Shown here one piece after another: positions 8,065-16,146 of a DNA stretch of 29,068 bases. Positions within the stretch are counted from its first letter, which is position 1. Every line of letters starts with the position of its first letter. Position numbers and translations under genes: made by a program. Source of the stretch: Clostridiales bacterium (lineage in GTDB: Bacteria; Bacillota; Clostridia; Lachnospirales; Lachnospiraceae); the NCBI GenBank assembly GCA_018376135.1, contig JAHABX010000033.1, positions 1 through 29,068 of the forward strand, written 5' to 3'. Below the pieces are notes generated by a model. That model ran no database searches. It worked only from the letters and a program-made list of their open reading frames with translations, and was not told the origin of the DNA.

Positions 8065-8745
8065 ATGATTGTACTGGAAAATATTATGAAGTCTTATCCC
8101 AATGGCGTGGGCGCCATCAACGGGATCAGTCTGCATATTGAGAGAGGAGAGTTTGTATTTGTGGTGGGGGACAGTGGTTCCGGAAAATCCACACTGGTCA
8201 AGCTGCTCCTGAAGGAACTGGAGCCGACGAAAGGGACGATCCGGGTGAACGGAGTGAACCTTTCCCGTATGAAGAAGCGCTGGATTCCCAAATACAGACG
8301 TAAGGTAGGCTGTGTATTCCAGGACTTCCGTCTTTTGAAGGACCGGAATGTCTATGAGAATGTGGCATTTGCACAGAGAGTGATCTCGACACCCACAAGA
8401 GAGATCGCCAGGAATGTCCCGGCGATGCTGTCCCTGGTGGGGCTTGCCGAAAAGTACAAGTCCTTCCCCAAGGAGCTGTCCGGAGGTGAGCAGCAGAGGG
8501 TCGCCCTTGCCCGTGCCCTTGTGAACAGCCCGGATATCCTGCTGGCAGATGAGCCTACAGGTAATCTGGATCCCAAGACCTCCCGGGAGATCATGAAGCT
8601 TCTGGAGGAGATCAATGCCCGCGGAACGACCGTGCTGGTCGTTACTCACGACCGGGAGATCGTCAACACTCTGAAGAAACGGGTGATCCGTATGCAGCAG
8701 GGGGTGATCGTAAGTGACGAAAAAGAAAGCGGGTATATTGGATGA
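8065..8745 (+). CDS. ftsE: Cell division ATP-binding protein FtsE
   Basis: FtsE is the ATPase of the FtsEX complex, which uses ATP hydrolysis to activate peptidoglycan hydrolases at the septum. The 226-residue product has Walker A GDSGSGKST (around residue 35), the signature LSGGEQQRVALARAL and Walker B ILLADEPTGNLD, with the short compact form typical of FtsE. Its stop overlaps the ftsX start by four bases (ATGA), so the two are translationally coupled. The downstream order ftsX, M23 hydrolase and S41 protease supports the identification. Confidence 0.95.
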   Translation: MIVLENIMKSYPNGVGAINGISLHIERGEFVFVVGDSGSGKSTLVKLLLKELEPTKGTIRVNGVNLSRMKKRWIPKYRRKVGCVFQDFRLLKDRNVYENVAFAQRVISTPTREIARNVPAMLSLVGLAEKYKSFPKELSGGEQQRVALARALVNSPDILLADEPTGNLDPKTSREIMKLLEEINARGTTVLVVTHDREIVNTLKKRVIRMQQGVIVSDEKESGYIG

Positions 8746-9650
8746 GACTGAGTACGATTGGATACTGCCTGAAACAGGGCTTTAAGAACATATGGAGAAA
8801 CAAGCTTTTCTCCCTTGCATCCATGGCGACCATGGCTGCGTGTATTTTTATGTTTGGAGTATTTTTCTGCATTGTGCAGAATTTCCAGCATTTTGTAAAG
8901 GAAGCGGAGGAAGGAGTCGCTGTGACTGTCCTCTTTGAAGCCGGTACCTCTGAGGAGGAGATCCTGGAGATCGGTGATCAGCTTACCAAGCGCAAAGAGG
9001 TGGCTGAGGTGGTCTATGTGTCCGCAGAGGAGGCATGGAAGAGCTATCAGGAGATCTATTTTAAGGATTCTCCGGAGCTGGCAGATGCTTTTGTGGATGA
9101 CAATCCGCTGGCGAACAGCGCCAATCTGGAGATCTATATGAAGGATATCTCCGAGCAGCAGAATCTGGTGGATTATATTGAATCCATGGAGCATGTGCGC
9201 AAGATCAACCGGTCAGATGCGGTTGCGGATATTCTGACGGGCTTTAACCGTCTGATCAGCTATGTGTCTGTGGCAATCATCGGACTTTTGCTGGCAGTTG
9301 CGGTATTCCTGATCAGTAATACGATCGCCATCGGTATCTCTGTCCGCAGGGAGGAGATCGGTATCATGCGCCTGATCGGTGCGGTGAATTCCTTCATCAA
9401 AGCACCGTTCCTGATCGAAGGAGTGGTGATCGGTACGGTAGGCGCAGCCATTCCGCTTGGATTTTTATATTATCTGTATAACCGCATGATCAGCTATATT
9501 GCCATGAAGTTTGCGGTCCTGACAGGCGTTATGAAGTTTATCGAGGTGAATGAGCTGTTCCGTGTTCTGCTTCCGGTCGGACTTGTGCTGGGTGTGGGAA
9601 TCGGCTTTTTCGGCAGCTTTTTTACCATTCAGCGTCACCTGAAGGTCTAG
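8742..9650 (+). CDS. ftsX: Cell division protein FtsX (permease-like)
   Basis: FtsX is the membrane partner of FtsE. The 302-residue product shows the expected form: a cytoplasmic start (KQGFKNIWRNK), a first membrane helix (about 24-47), a large extracellular domain (about 48-165) that contacts the hydrolase, then three more membrane helices. The segment SNTIAIGISVRREEIGIMRL is the coupling region seen in FtsX/MacB-type permeases. The product of the next gene is its likely extracellular target. Confidence 0.94.
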   Translation: MRLSTIGYCLKQGFKNIWRNKLFSLASMATMAACIFMFGVFFCIVQNFQHFVKEAEEGVAVTVLFEAGTSEEEILEIGDQLTKRKEVAEVVYVSAEEAWKSYQEIYFKDSPELADAFVDDNPLANSANLEIYMKDISEQQNLVDYIESMEHVRKINRSDAVADILTGFNRLISYVSVAIIGLLLAVAVFLISNTIAIGISVRREEIGIMRLIGAVNSFIKAPFLIEGVVIGTVGAAIPLGFLYYLYNRMISYIAMKFAVLTGVMKFIEVNELFRVLLPVGLVLGVGIGFFGSFFTIQRHLKV

Positions 9651-9663
9651 TGGAGGATAGAAG

Positions 9664-10929
9664 ATGATAATGAAGCGTCTGTTCCGTACCATGCTTCTGA
9701 TGGCAGTGCTGTGCACGGCGTCTGTGGGAGCGTGGGGATATGGGATGCATGTCTCTGCTACCCAGGATAGTTCCTTAGAGGAGGAAGATGAGGACGAGGA
9801 AGAAGAATACGAAGACGATGATACGGATGAACTGGAGCAGCAGCGCCAGGACACCATGGACAGGATCGATTCCATAAAATCCGACATCAATACGGTGGAG
9901 GAGCGGATCAAGGATCTGAAGAGCACGAAAAGCAATCTCCAGACCTACATCAGCCAGCTTGACCGGCAGGTCAATACGCTGGCAGCACAGATCTCGGAGC
10001 TGGAGGATCAGATCGATGTGAAAAACGCAGAGATCCAGGTCAAGACAGAGGAGCTGGAAGCCGCGGAGGCGGAAGGGGAAGAGCAGTACGAGATGATGAA
10101 AAAGCGCATCCGCTATATGTACGAGCAGGGGGATCAGTCCTTCCTCGTGCTTCTGCTGGAGTCGGAGAGCGTGGCAGACCTGATGAACCGGGCGGAATAT
10201 GCAGTACAGATGTCTGCCTATGACCGGAAGATGATGGAAGAGATGAAGGCATTCCGGGAGGAGATCGACCGTCAGAGGACGGAGCTGGAAGCAGAGAAAG
10301 CCGAGAAGGAGGATCTGCTGTCAGAGGTGGAATCTCAGAAGTCGGCAGTGAATAAGGCGATCAGTGCGAAGACGCAGGAGATTGCCAGCTATCAGTCTCA
10401 GATCAATACGGCGTCCGGTGAGCAGAGCGAATACGAGAAGCAGCTCGCCGAGCAGGAGAAGCTTTTAGAGCAGGTAGAGAATCAGATCGCGGCAGCGGCA
10501 GCGGCGAAGGCGGATCAGAATGACGGAGACGGCGGAGCCTCCGGTTTTGCGTGGCCATGTCCGGCAAGCCGCCGGATCACCAGTTATTTTGGCCCCAGGA
10601 AAGCGCCTGTGGCAGGAGCTTCCACCTACCACAAGGGAATTGATATCGGAGCAGGGACAGGAGCCTCGATTGTTGCGACTGCATCCGGAAGAGTGACGAC
10701 CGCTGCATACAGCAGTTCGGCAGGCAATTATGTGATCGTTTCCCATGGAAACGGGATCTCGTCGGTATATATGCACGCATCTGCATTGTATGTATCGGAG
10801 GGCGACATAGTCTCCCGCGGTCAGACGATCGCAGCAGTGGGGTCTACGGGATATTCCACAGGACCGCATCTGCATTTTGGTATTGTTGTGAATGGAAGCT
10901 ATGTGAATCCTTTGAACTATGTGAATTAG
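9664..10929 (+). CDS. FtsEX-associated murein hydrolase: coiled coil plus M23 (LytM) peptidase
   Basis: This secreted peptidoglycan hydrolase of 421 residues resembles CwlO/PcsB in arrangement and EnvC in domain order. After a signal peptide (about 1-33) comes an unusually acidic tract (about 38-58). A long coiled coil follows (about 58-280), with Leu/Ile heptads such as RIDSIKSDINTVEERIKDLK. The C-terminal M23 domain (about 295-418) keeps the zinc ligands His323 and Asp327 (HKGID) and His404, with His402 in HLHF. Unlike E. coli EnvC, whose LytM domain is inactive, this one should be catalytic, an endopeptidase cutting peptide cross-links. Its place directly after ftsX indicates FtsX-dependent activation. 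GGAGG lies 7 nt before the start. Confidence 0.92.
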   Translation: MIMKRLFRTMLLMAVLCTASVGAWGYGMHVSATQDSSLEEEDEDEEEEYEDDDTDELEQQRQDTMDRIDSIKSDINTVEERIKDLKSTKSNLQTYISQLDRQVNTLAAQISELEDQIDVKNAEIQVKTEELEAAEAEGEEQYEMMKKRIRYMYEQGDQSFLVLLLESESVADLMNRAEYAVQMSAYDRKMMEEMKAFREEIDRQRTELEAEKAEKEDLLSEVESQKSAVNKAISAKTQEIASYQSQINTASGEQSEYEKQLAEQEKLLEQVENQIAAAAAAKADQNDGDGGASGFAWPCPASRRITSYFGPRKAPVAGASTYHKGIDIGAGTGASIVATASGRVTTAAYSSSAGNYVIVSHGNGISSVYMHASALYVSEGDIVSRGQTIAAVGSTGYSTGPHLHFGIVVNGSYVNPLNYVN

Positions 10930-10971
10930 ATGTGACATAGAATAAAGGGAAAAGTAAAGGAGAGACGGCAA

Positions 10972-12147
10972 ATGAAAGATTGCGGGAGAGGCAGTTCCTT
11001 CAGAAAAGGACTGGCATGCGGAATCGGTGTATGCGCGCTTGTGCTCGGACTTACCGGGTGTGCGGCTGCCTGGTTCTATCCGCAGCTTGGTCTGACAGAA
11101 GATACAGAAGAGCAGCAGATGGATGCCAAGATTCAGGAGCTGAATCAGTATATTGACCAGTATTATCTGTTTGATTACGAAGAAGAGGATGTGGAGAACG
11201 GAATCTATAAGGGTCTGATGGCAGGACTGGGTGATATTTATACGGGCTACTATACGCCGGAAGAATATGCCAGCTTTATGGAGACCTCCAACGGGACCTA
11301 CAGTGGAGTCGGCGCGGTACTGAGCCAGGATTATACAACCGGTATCATTACGGTCGTCAGGGCTTTCCCTGGATCCCCGGCAGAGGCGGCAGGACTTCAG
11401 ACAGATGATATCCTCTACAAGGTAGAGGGAGAAGAGGTGACCGGAAAGGACCTTACCCTGGTGGTGACGGATCTGAAGGGAGAGGAAGGGACGTCGGTGA
11501 ACATCAGCGTCCTGCGGGGTACGGATGTGCTGGATCTGTCCATTGAACGGAAGCATATCGAGGTTCCTACGGTGGAATCCAGGATGGAGACTGCAGATAT
11601 CGGATATATTTCCATCTCTGCCTTCGAGGATGTGACCGATGAGCAGTTCTTTGCCGCACTGGATGAGCTGGAAAGCCAGGGAATGAAGAAGCTGATCATA
11701 GACCTGAGGAACAATGGCGGCGGACTGGTAGATGTGACCTGCGCGATCCTGGACCGGTTGCTTCCGGAAGGACTGATCGTATATACGGAGGATAAAAACG
11801 GAGAACGGCAGGAAGAGAAGTCGGATGCGGAGCACTATTTTGCCGGAGACATGGCGGTGCTGGTGAATGGGAACAGTGCCAGTGCATCGGAGATCTTCGC
11901 GGGAGCCATCAAGGATTATGGAACCGGAACCCTGATTGGAACCCAGACCTTCGGGAAGGGAATCGTACAGAGTCTGTTCCCGCTCTCGGACGGATCTGCA
12001 GTGAAGATCACCGTATCCCGTTACTATACACCTGCGGGGAACAATATCCATGAGGTGGGGATCACGCCGGATATTATCCTTGAGTATGACCGGGAGGCAG
12101 AAGGAGATAATCAGCTTGCCAGAGCGATTGAGGTATTAAATAAATAG
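10972..12147 (+). CDS. S41-family C-terminal processing protease (CtpA-like), probable lipoprotein
   Basis: This is an extracellular serine protease of the carboxyl-terminal processing family, 391 residues long. An N-terminal hydrophobic stretch ends in LTGC, so it is probably a lipoprotein. An N-terminal helical region (about 45-95) precedes a PDZ domain (about 100-185; AFPGSPAEAAGLQTDDILYKV). The S41 core has the Ser304 region NSASASEIF and Lys329 in TFGKGIVQ, 25 residues apart as in Prc and CtpB. DLRNNGGGLVDV is the conserved oxyanion-side motif. It ends the ftsEX operon (42-bp gap after the hydrolase) and is followed by a terminator. Its target may be the neighbouring hydrolase, as CTPs control hydrolase levels in other bacteria; that is inference. 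Confidence 0.92.
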   Translation: MKDCGRGSSFRKGLACGIGVCALVLGLTGCAAAWFYPQLGLTEDTEEQQMDAKIQELNQYIDQYYLFDYEEEDVENGIYKGLMAGLGDIYTGYYTPEEYASFMETSNGTYSGVGAVLSQDYTTGIITVVRAFPGSPAEAAGLQTDDILYKVEGEEVTGKDLTLVVTDLKGEEGTSVNISVLRGTDVLDLSIERKHIEVPTVESRMETADIGYISISAFEDVTDEQFFAALDELESQGMKKLIIDLRNNGGGLVDVTCAILDRLLPEGLIVYTEDKNGERQEEKSDAEHYFAGDMAVLVNGNSASASEIFAGAIKDYGTGTLIGTQTFGKGIVQSLFPLSDGSAVKITVSRYYTPAGNNIHEVGITPDIILEYDREAEGDNQLARAIEVLNK

Positions 12148-12156
12148 AGTTGCCGG

Positions 12157-12184
12157 GGACCCGCATACAGCGGGTCCTTTTCGT
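12157..12184 (+). terminator. Terminator of the ftsEX operon
   Basis: GGACCCGC (12157-12164) pairs perfectly with GCGGGTCC (12170-12177) around ATACA, followed by TTTTCGTTT. It separates the ftsEX operon from the PBP1A gene. Confidence 0.88.
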
Positions 12185-12231
12185 TTGGAAACACGTTCGG
12201 GACAATATTATGGAAATTTAAGAAGTTTTGC

Positions 12232-12261
12232 CTTTATTTGAGGGGGTAACTTTGTTATAAT
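12232..12261 (+). promoter_or_regulatory. Predicted promoter of the PBP1A gene
   Basis: A perfect TATAAT lies at 12256-12261, 27 bp before the start codon. The best -35 at suitable spacing is a weak TTTATT-like hexamer (about 12232-12239). The G-run between them (AGGGGG) is unusual. The -10 is convincing, the -35 is not. Confidence 0.55.
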
Positions 12262-12288
12262 GGATGCGAAGATAAAGGAGGCTGACAA

Positions 12289-14943
12289 ATGAATTACAGC
12301 AAAAAAGGCACCTCCAGGAAGCAGAAGGCTCTGAAGTCCAGGAAATCAATGATGGGCAAGAAGATGGGCGTTGTATTCCTGAAGACCATGCTGGTACTGA
12401 TCATTGCACTGGGTGTTGCAGGTCTGTGCGGCGGTATTGGCATTATAAAGGGTGTTATAGAAAATGCGCCTGACATTACGAGCGCAAGCGTACTTCCAAG
12501 AGGGTACAAATCAACCGTGTATGATGCGGAGGGCAACAGGACCGCGGAGCTGGTGGCGGAAGGTACGAACCGTACTTATGTGAAGATCGAAAATATTCCG
12601 AAGCACGTGCAGAACGCATTTATCGCCATTGAGGATGAGCGTTTCTATGAGCACAACGGAATTGATCCCCGCGGTATCATCAGCGCGGGAGTGGAGTTTG
12701 TGACAAGCGGCTTCAAGAGGACAAGAGGAGCCAGCACTATTACCCAGCAGCTTTTGAAGAATAACGTGTTTGACTTTATGTCTGAGGACGGCTGGGCAGA
12801 TAAGATAGAGCGAAAGCTTCAGGAGCAGTATCTGGCGGTGAAGCTGGAAGAGATCATGACCAAGGAGGAGATTCTGGAGAGTTATCTGAATACCATTAAT
12901 CTGGGGCAGAACTCCCTTGGAGTGCAGGCGGCTGCAAACCGTTACTTTGGAAAGACGGTCAGTGAGCTGACCATATCGGAGGCAGCTGTACTGGCGGCGA
13001 TCACCAAGAGTCCCTCTGCACTGAATCCCATCAGCCATCCGGAGGACAATGCCAAGCGGCGCAGTACGGTCCTTCAGTATATGTGGGAGCAGGAGCTGAT
13101 CTCCAAAGCGGAATATGAAGAGGCGCTGGAGGATGACGTCTATGCGCGGATCGAGGAGCACAACGAGGAAAAAGGCTCCGTCAGTACCGTATATTCTTAT
13201 TTTGTGGACGAAGTGACGGATCAGGTAAAGGAAGACCTGGTGGAGAAGGCGGGCTATACAGAGACACAGGCATACAATGCGCTGTACGGCAGCGGACTGA
13301 AGATCTATACCACGCAGGATCCCAAGATACAGAAGATTCTGGATGAGGAATTTGCAAATCTGGAGAATTTCCCGGACGGCTCCAAGGTCGGGCTTGAGTG
13401 GGCTCTGACCATTGTGGATAAGGACGGAGAGTCCGTGAACTACAGCCAGGAGATGATGAGTGAATATTTTAAGCAGACTGACAAGAACTTTGAGCTTTTA
13501 TTCGAGAGCGAAGAGGCTGCGCAGGCTGCAATCGACGAATATGTGGCAACTCTTGGCATTACAGATGATGATACCGTGTATGAGAGCTGTCATATGACGG
13601 TCCAGCCGCAGGCATCCATGGTCATTATGGAGCAGAGCAGCGGTCAGGTGGTGGCGATGATCGGCGGACGGGGAGAGAAGAATGCCAACAAGACGCTGAA
13701 CCGTGCTACGGACACGACCCGAAATCCCGGCTCTACCATGAAGATCCTGGCGGCGTATGCTCCGGCATTTGAGGAGCTGGGGTACGGACCGGGAAGCGTG
13801 CAGTATGATGGTCCCTTTGCCTATACGGAGAACGGCAAGCTTGCCAGACTGGTAAAGAACTGGGAAAAGACCTACAGAGGATGGACCACGCTCAGAGAGG
13901 CGATCACCCGTTCCATGAACATCATGGCTGTCAAGACGATCACGGATGTGACTCCGACGGTGGCGGTAGATTATCTGCAGCGTTTTGGAATCAGTACCGT
14001 GGTGACAGAGGGAGGAAATGCAGATTTCAACCAGTCTCTGGCGCTGGGCGGCATGACCAATGGTGTCTCCAATCTGGAGCTGACCGCAGCCTATGCGGCA
14101 GTAGCCAATGGGGGAACTTATATTAAGCCGAGAATGTACACAAAGGTGGTGGACAATGACGGCAATGTGATACTGGATAATGAACCGGAAGTGACACAGG
14201 TCATCTCCGAGCAGAACGCATGGCTTCTGCTGGACTGCATGAAGGATGTTGTCAATGGCACCGGAGGTACCGGATCTGCGGCGAGGGTGAAGGGGATCAA
14301 TACCGTAGGTAAGACCGGTACCACCACAGAGAACCGGGATGTCTGGTTCGAGGGCAGTACGCCTTATTACACAGCAGGTATCTGGGTAGGCTATGACAAC
14401 AACGGTTACAAGCAGGAGCTGAACAAATCCGAGACCGGTTTCCACAAGAAGCTGTGGAGTACCGTTATGACCCGTGTCCATGAAGGGCTGGAGAATAAGT
14501 CCTTTGACAAACCGTCAGGGATCGTGCAGTGCGTGATCTGTACCAAATCCGGAAAGCTTGCTATCGGAGGTCTCTGTGACAGTGACGGAAGAGAAGGCAT
14601 TGTCAGAAACGAGTATTTTATAGACGGAACACAGCCTACAGAGATATGTGACTGCCATGTGGCAGTGAGCGTCTGTGTGGATACAGGGCTTCTTGCAACG
14701 AGCATGTGTCCGAACCGGGTACCTCAGGTGAAGGTCCTTCTTCCGGCAATGCAGGAAGGAGTAGCAGAGGCGGTAACTCTGGATACCGGATACGGAATCA
14801 GTGCCAATCTGCCGAGTGCAACCTGTACCGTTCACACAGGAGGCGTCTATGTGCCCAGTGAATATGAACTGTCAGGAAGCGCCGTGACAGTACCGGAAGA
14901 TCCCAATGCAGCGCCGACGGAGGTTCCGGCAGCAGGAGAATAG
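12289..14943 (+). CDS. Class A penicillin-binding protein (PBP1A-type transglycosylase/transpeptidase)
   Basis: This bifunctional peptidoglycan synthase polymerises glycan strands from lipid II and cross-links them. The 884-residue protein has a basic cytoplasmic start, one membrane helix (about 27-55), and a GT51 domain with Glu115 in EDERFYEHNG and GASTITQQLLKNN. The transpeptidase domain has the active Ser482 in PGSTMK, an SMN motif and K675-TGT. After it comes an extracellular tail (about 740-860) with eight cysteines (VQCVICTKSG, GLCDSDG, ICDCH and others), ending in a Pro/Thr-rich stretch. The tail has no catalytic motif I recognise. GGAGG precedes the start. KamA-family gene follows after 41 bp on the same strand. 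Confidence 0.94.
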   Translation: MNYSKKGTSRKQKALKSRKSMMGKKMGVVFLKTMLVLIIALGVAGLCGGIGIIKGVIENAPDITSASVLPRGYKSTVYDAEGNRTAELVAEGTNRTYVKIENIPKHVQNAFIAIEDERFYEHNGIDPRGIISAGVEFVTSGFKRTRGASTITQQLLKNNVFDFMSEDGWADKIERKLQEQYLAVKLEEIMTKEEILESYLNTINLGQNSLGVQAAANRYFGKTVSELTISEAAVLAAITKSPSALNPISHPEDNAKRRSTVLQYMWEQELISKAEYEEALEDDVYARIEEHNEEKGSVSTVYSYFVDEVTDQVKEDLVEKAGYTETQAYNALYGSGLKIYTTQDPKIQKILDEEFANLENFPDGSKVGLEWALTIVDKDGESVNYSQEMMSEYFKQTDKNFELLFESEEAAQAAIDEYVATLGITDDDTVYESCHMTVQPQASMVIMEQSSGQVVAMIGGRGEKNANKTLNRATDTTRNPGSTMKILAAYAPAFEELGYGPGSVQYDGPFAYTENGKLARLVKNWEKTYRGWTTLREAITRSMNIMAVKTITDVTPTVAVDYLQRFGISTVVTEGGNADFNQSLALGGMTNGVSNLELTAAYAAVANGGTYIKPRMYTKVVDNDGNVILDNEPEVTQVISEQNAWLLLDCMKDVVNGTGGTGSAARVKGINTVGKTGTTTENRDVWFEGSTPYYTAGIWVGYDNNGYKQELNKSETGFHKKLWSTVMTRVHEGLENKSFDKPSGIVQCVICTKSGKLAIGGLCDSDGREGIVRNEYFIDGTQPTEICDCHVAVSVCVDTGLLATSMCPNRVPQVKVLLPAMQEGVAEAVTLDTGYGISANLPSATCTVHTGGVYVPSEYELSGSAVTVPEDPNAAPTEVPAAGE

Positions 14944-14984
14944 GGAACCACAGAATCCAATAAAATACAGGGGGGGAAGAAACT

Positions 14985-16067
14985 ATGGGGTGGAGCGAGC
15001 AGAAGAATTATACAAAGGCATCGGAGCTCAGAGAATTTTTAAAGCTTACAGGGGAAGAGGAAAAGCAGCTTCAGCAGATACTGGAGCGGTATCCCATGTC
15101 CATATCAGAGCATTATCTGTCTCTGATCGACTGGGAGGATCCGAAAGATCCCATCCGCAGGATGTGTATCCCGTCTCTGACAGAGACGGATATGTCGGGG
15201 GACTTTGATACCAGCGGAGAGGCGGATAATACCGTCGTTACGGGACTTCAGCACAAGTACAGGGAGACGGCGCTGATCCTCTCCACCAACCGCTGTGCCA
15301 TGTACTGCAGGCATTGCTTCCGCAAGAGACTGGTAGGACTTGGGGATGATGAGATCGCGAAGAATTTTGACGATATGATGGAATACATCAGAGCCCACAG
15401 GGAAATATCCAATGTACTGGTATCCGGCGGAGATTCACTGATGCTGTCCAATCAGATGCTGAGAAGGTATCTGGAGGCGCTGACTGCCATGGATCATCTG
15501 GATCTGATCCGGTTCGGTACAAGGATTCCGGTGGTATGGCCTCAGCGGGTGCTGGAGGATCAGGAGCTTCAGGATATATTCCGTACCTATGCGGGCAGAA
15601 AGCAGATCTATATCGTGTCACAGTTTAATCATCCAAGGGAGCTGACACCTGAAGCAAAAGAGGTGATCCGCATTTTCCGGGAGATGGGAATCGTGTTCAA
15701 GAATCAGACGGTGCTGTTAAAAGGCGTCAATGACGATCCGGCAGTGCTGGGGCAGCTTTTGAAGGATATGACGGCGGCAGGCATCGTGCCTTATTACATT
15801 TTCCAGTGCCGTCCGGTGCGTGGAGTCAAGAACCAGTTCCAGGTTCCGCTGAAAAAGGGTGTGAAGATCGTGGACGCGGCGAAGAATATGCAGAATGGAC
15901 AGGGAAAATGCATCCGCTACTGCATGTCTACCCCGAAGGGGAAGATCGAGGTGCTGGGAGAGCTGCCGGACGGACAGATGCTGTTCAAGTTCAATCAGGC
16001 AAAGAATATGGAGGATGCGGCAAGGCTGTTCCAGATGGAGCTTTCAGAGGAACAGTGCTGGATCTAA
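14985..16067 (+). CDS. KamA-family radical SAM protein (lysine 2,3-aminomutase-like)
   Basis: Family members use a 4Fe-4S cluster, S-adenosylmethionine and PLP to move an amino group from C2 to C3 of an amino acid or of a lysine used in protein modification. The cluster motif is Cys104, Cys108 and Cys111 in NRCAMYCRHC, followed by the VSGGDSLML region. At 360 residues it is shorter than true lysine 2,3-aminomutase (~416) and nearer to EpmB-like proteins. The PLP-lysine motif, PGGGGK in the classical enzyme, looks replaced by STPKGK near residue 320. Substrate is therefore uncertain. A strong AGGGGGG site sits 7-8 nt before the ATG. It is downstream of PBP1A without a terminator, so probably co-transcribed. 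Confidence 0.85.
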   Translation: MGWSEQKNYTKASELREFLKLTGEEEKQLQQILERYPMSISEHYLSLIDWEDPKDPIRRMCIPSLTETDMSGDFDTSGEADNTVVTGLQHKYRETALILSTNRCAMYCRHCFRKRLVGLGDDEIAKNFDDMMEYIRAHREISNVLVSGGDSLMLSNQMLRRYLEALTAMDHLDLIRFGTRIPVVWPQRVLEDQELQDIFRTYAGRKQIYIVSQFNHPRELTPEAKEVIRIFREMGIVFKNQTVLLKGVNDDPAVLGQLLKDMTAAGIVPYYIFQCRPVRGVKNQFQVPLKKGVKIVDAAKNMQNGQGKCIRYCMSTPKGKIEVLGELPDGQMLFKFNQAKNMEDAARLFQMELSEEQCWI

Positions 16068-16098
16068 GCAGCTGACAATTACAGAGACAGAGATAAAA

Positions 16099-16131
16099 AC
16101 AGGCGGGAAACCTTTGCGGGTTCCCGCCTGT
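16099..16131. terminator. Bidirectional terminator between the kamA-like gene and the second PBP
   Basis: Arms 16099-16112 (ACAGGCGGGAAACC) and 16118-16131 (GGGTTCCCGCCTGT) pair with one bulged A. The plus strand continues to a T-run at 16137-16142. On the minus strand the hairpin is followed by TTTTT, so it can stop both convergent transcripts. Confidence 0.88.
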
Positions 16132-16146
16132 CGGCATTTTTCCGGG

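Noticed and set aside
9781..9840. Low-complexity GAGGAAGAT-rich tract considered as a simple DNA repeat
   Set aside because: It is irregular at DNA level and explained by the Glu/Asp-rich coding segment.
10465..12051. 528-aa minus-strand frame opposite the M23 hydrolase and S41 protease
   Set aside because: It is antisense to genes whose catalytic residues are all present; composition is that of a shadow frame.
14906..15208. 100-aa frame overlapping the end of PBP1A and start of the kamA-like gene
   Set aside because: A different frame of two well-supported genes, with no independent evidence.
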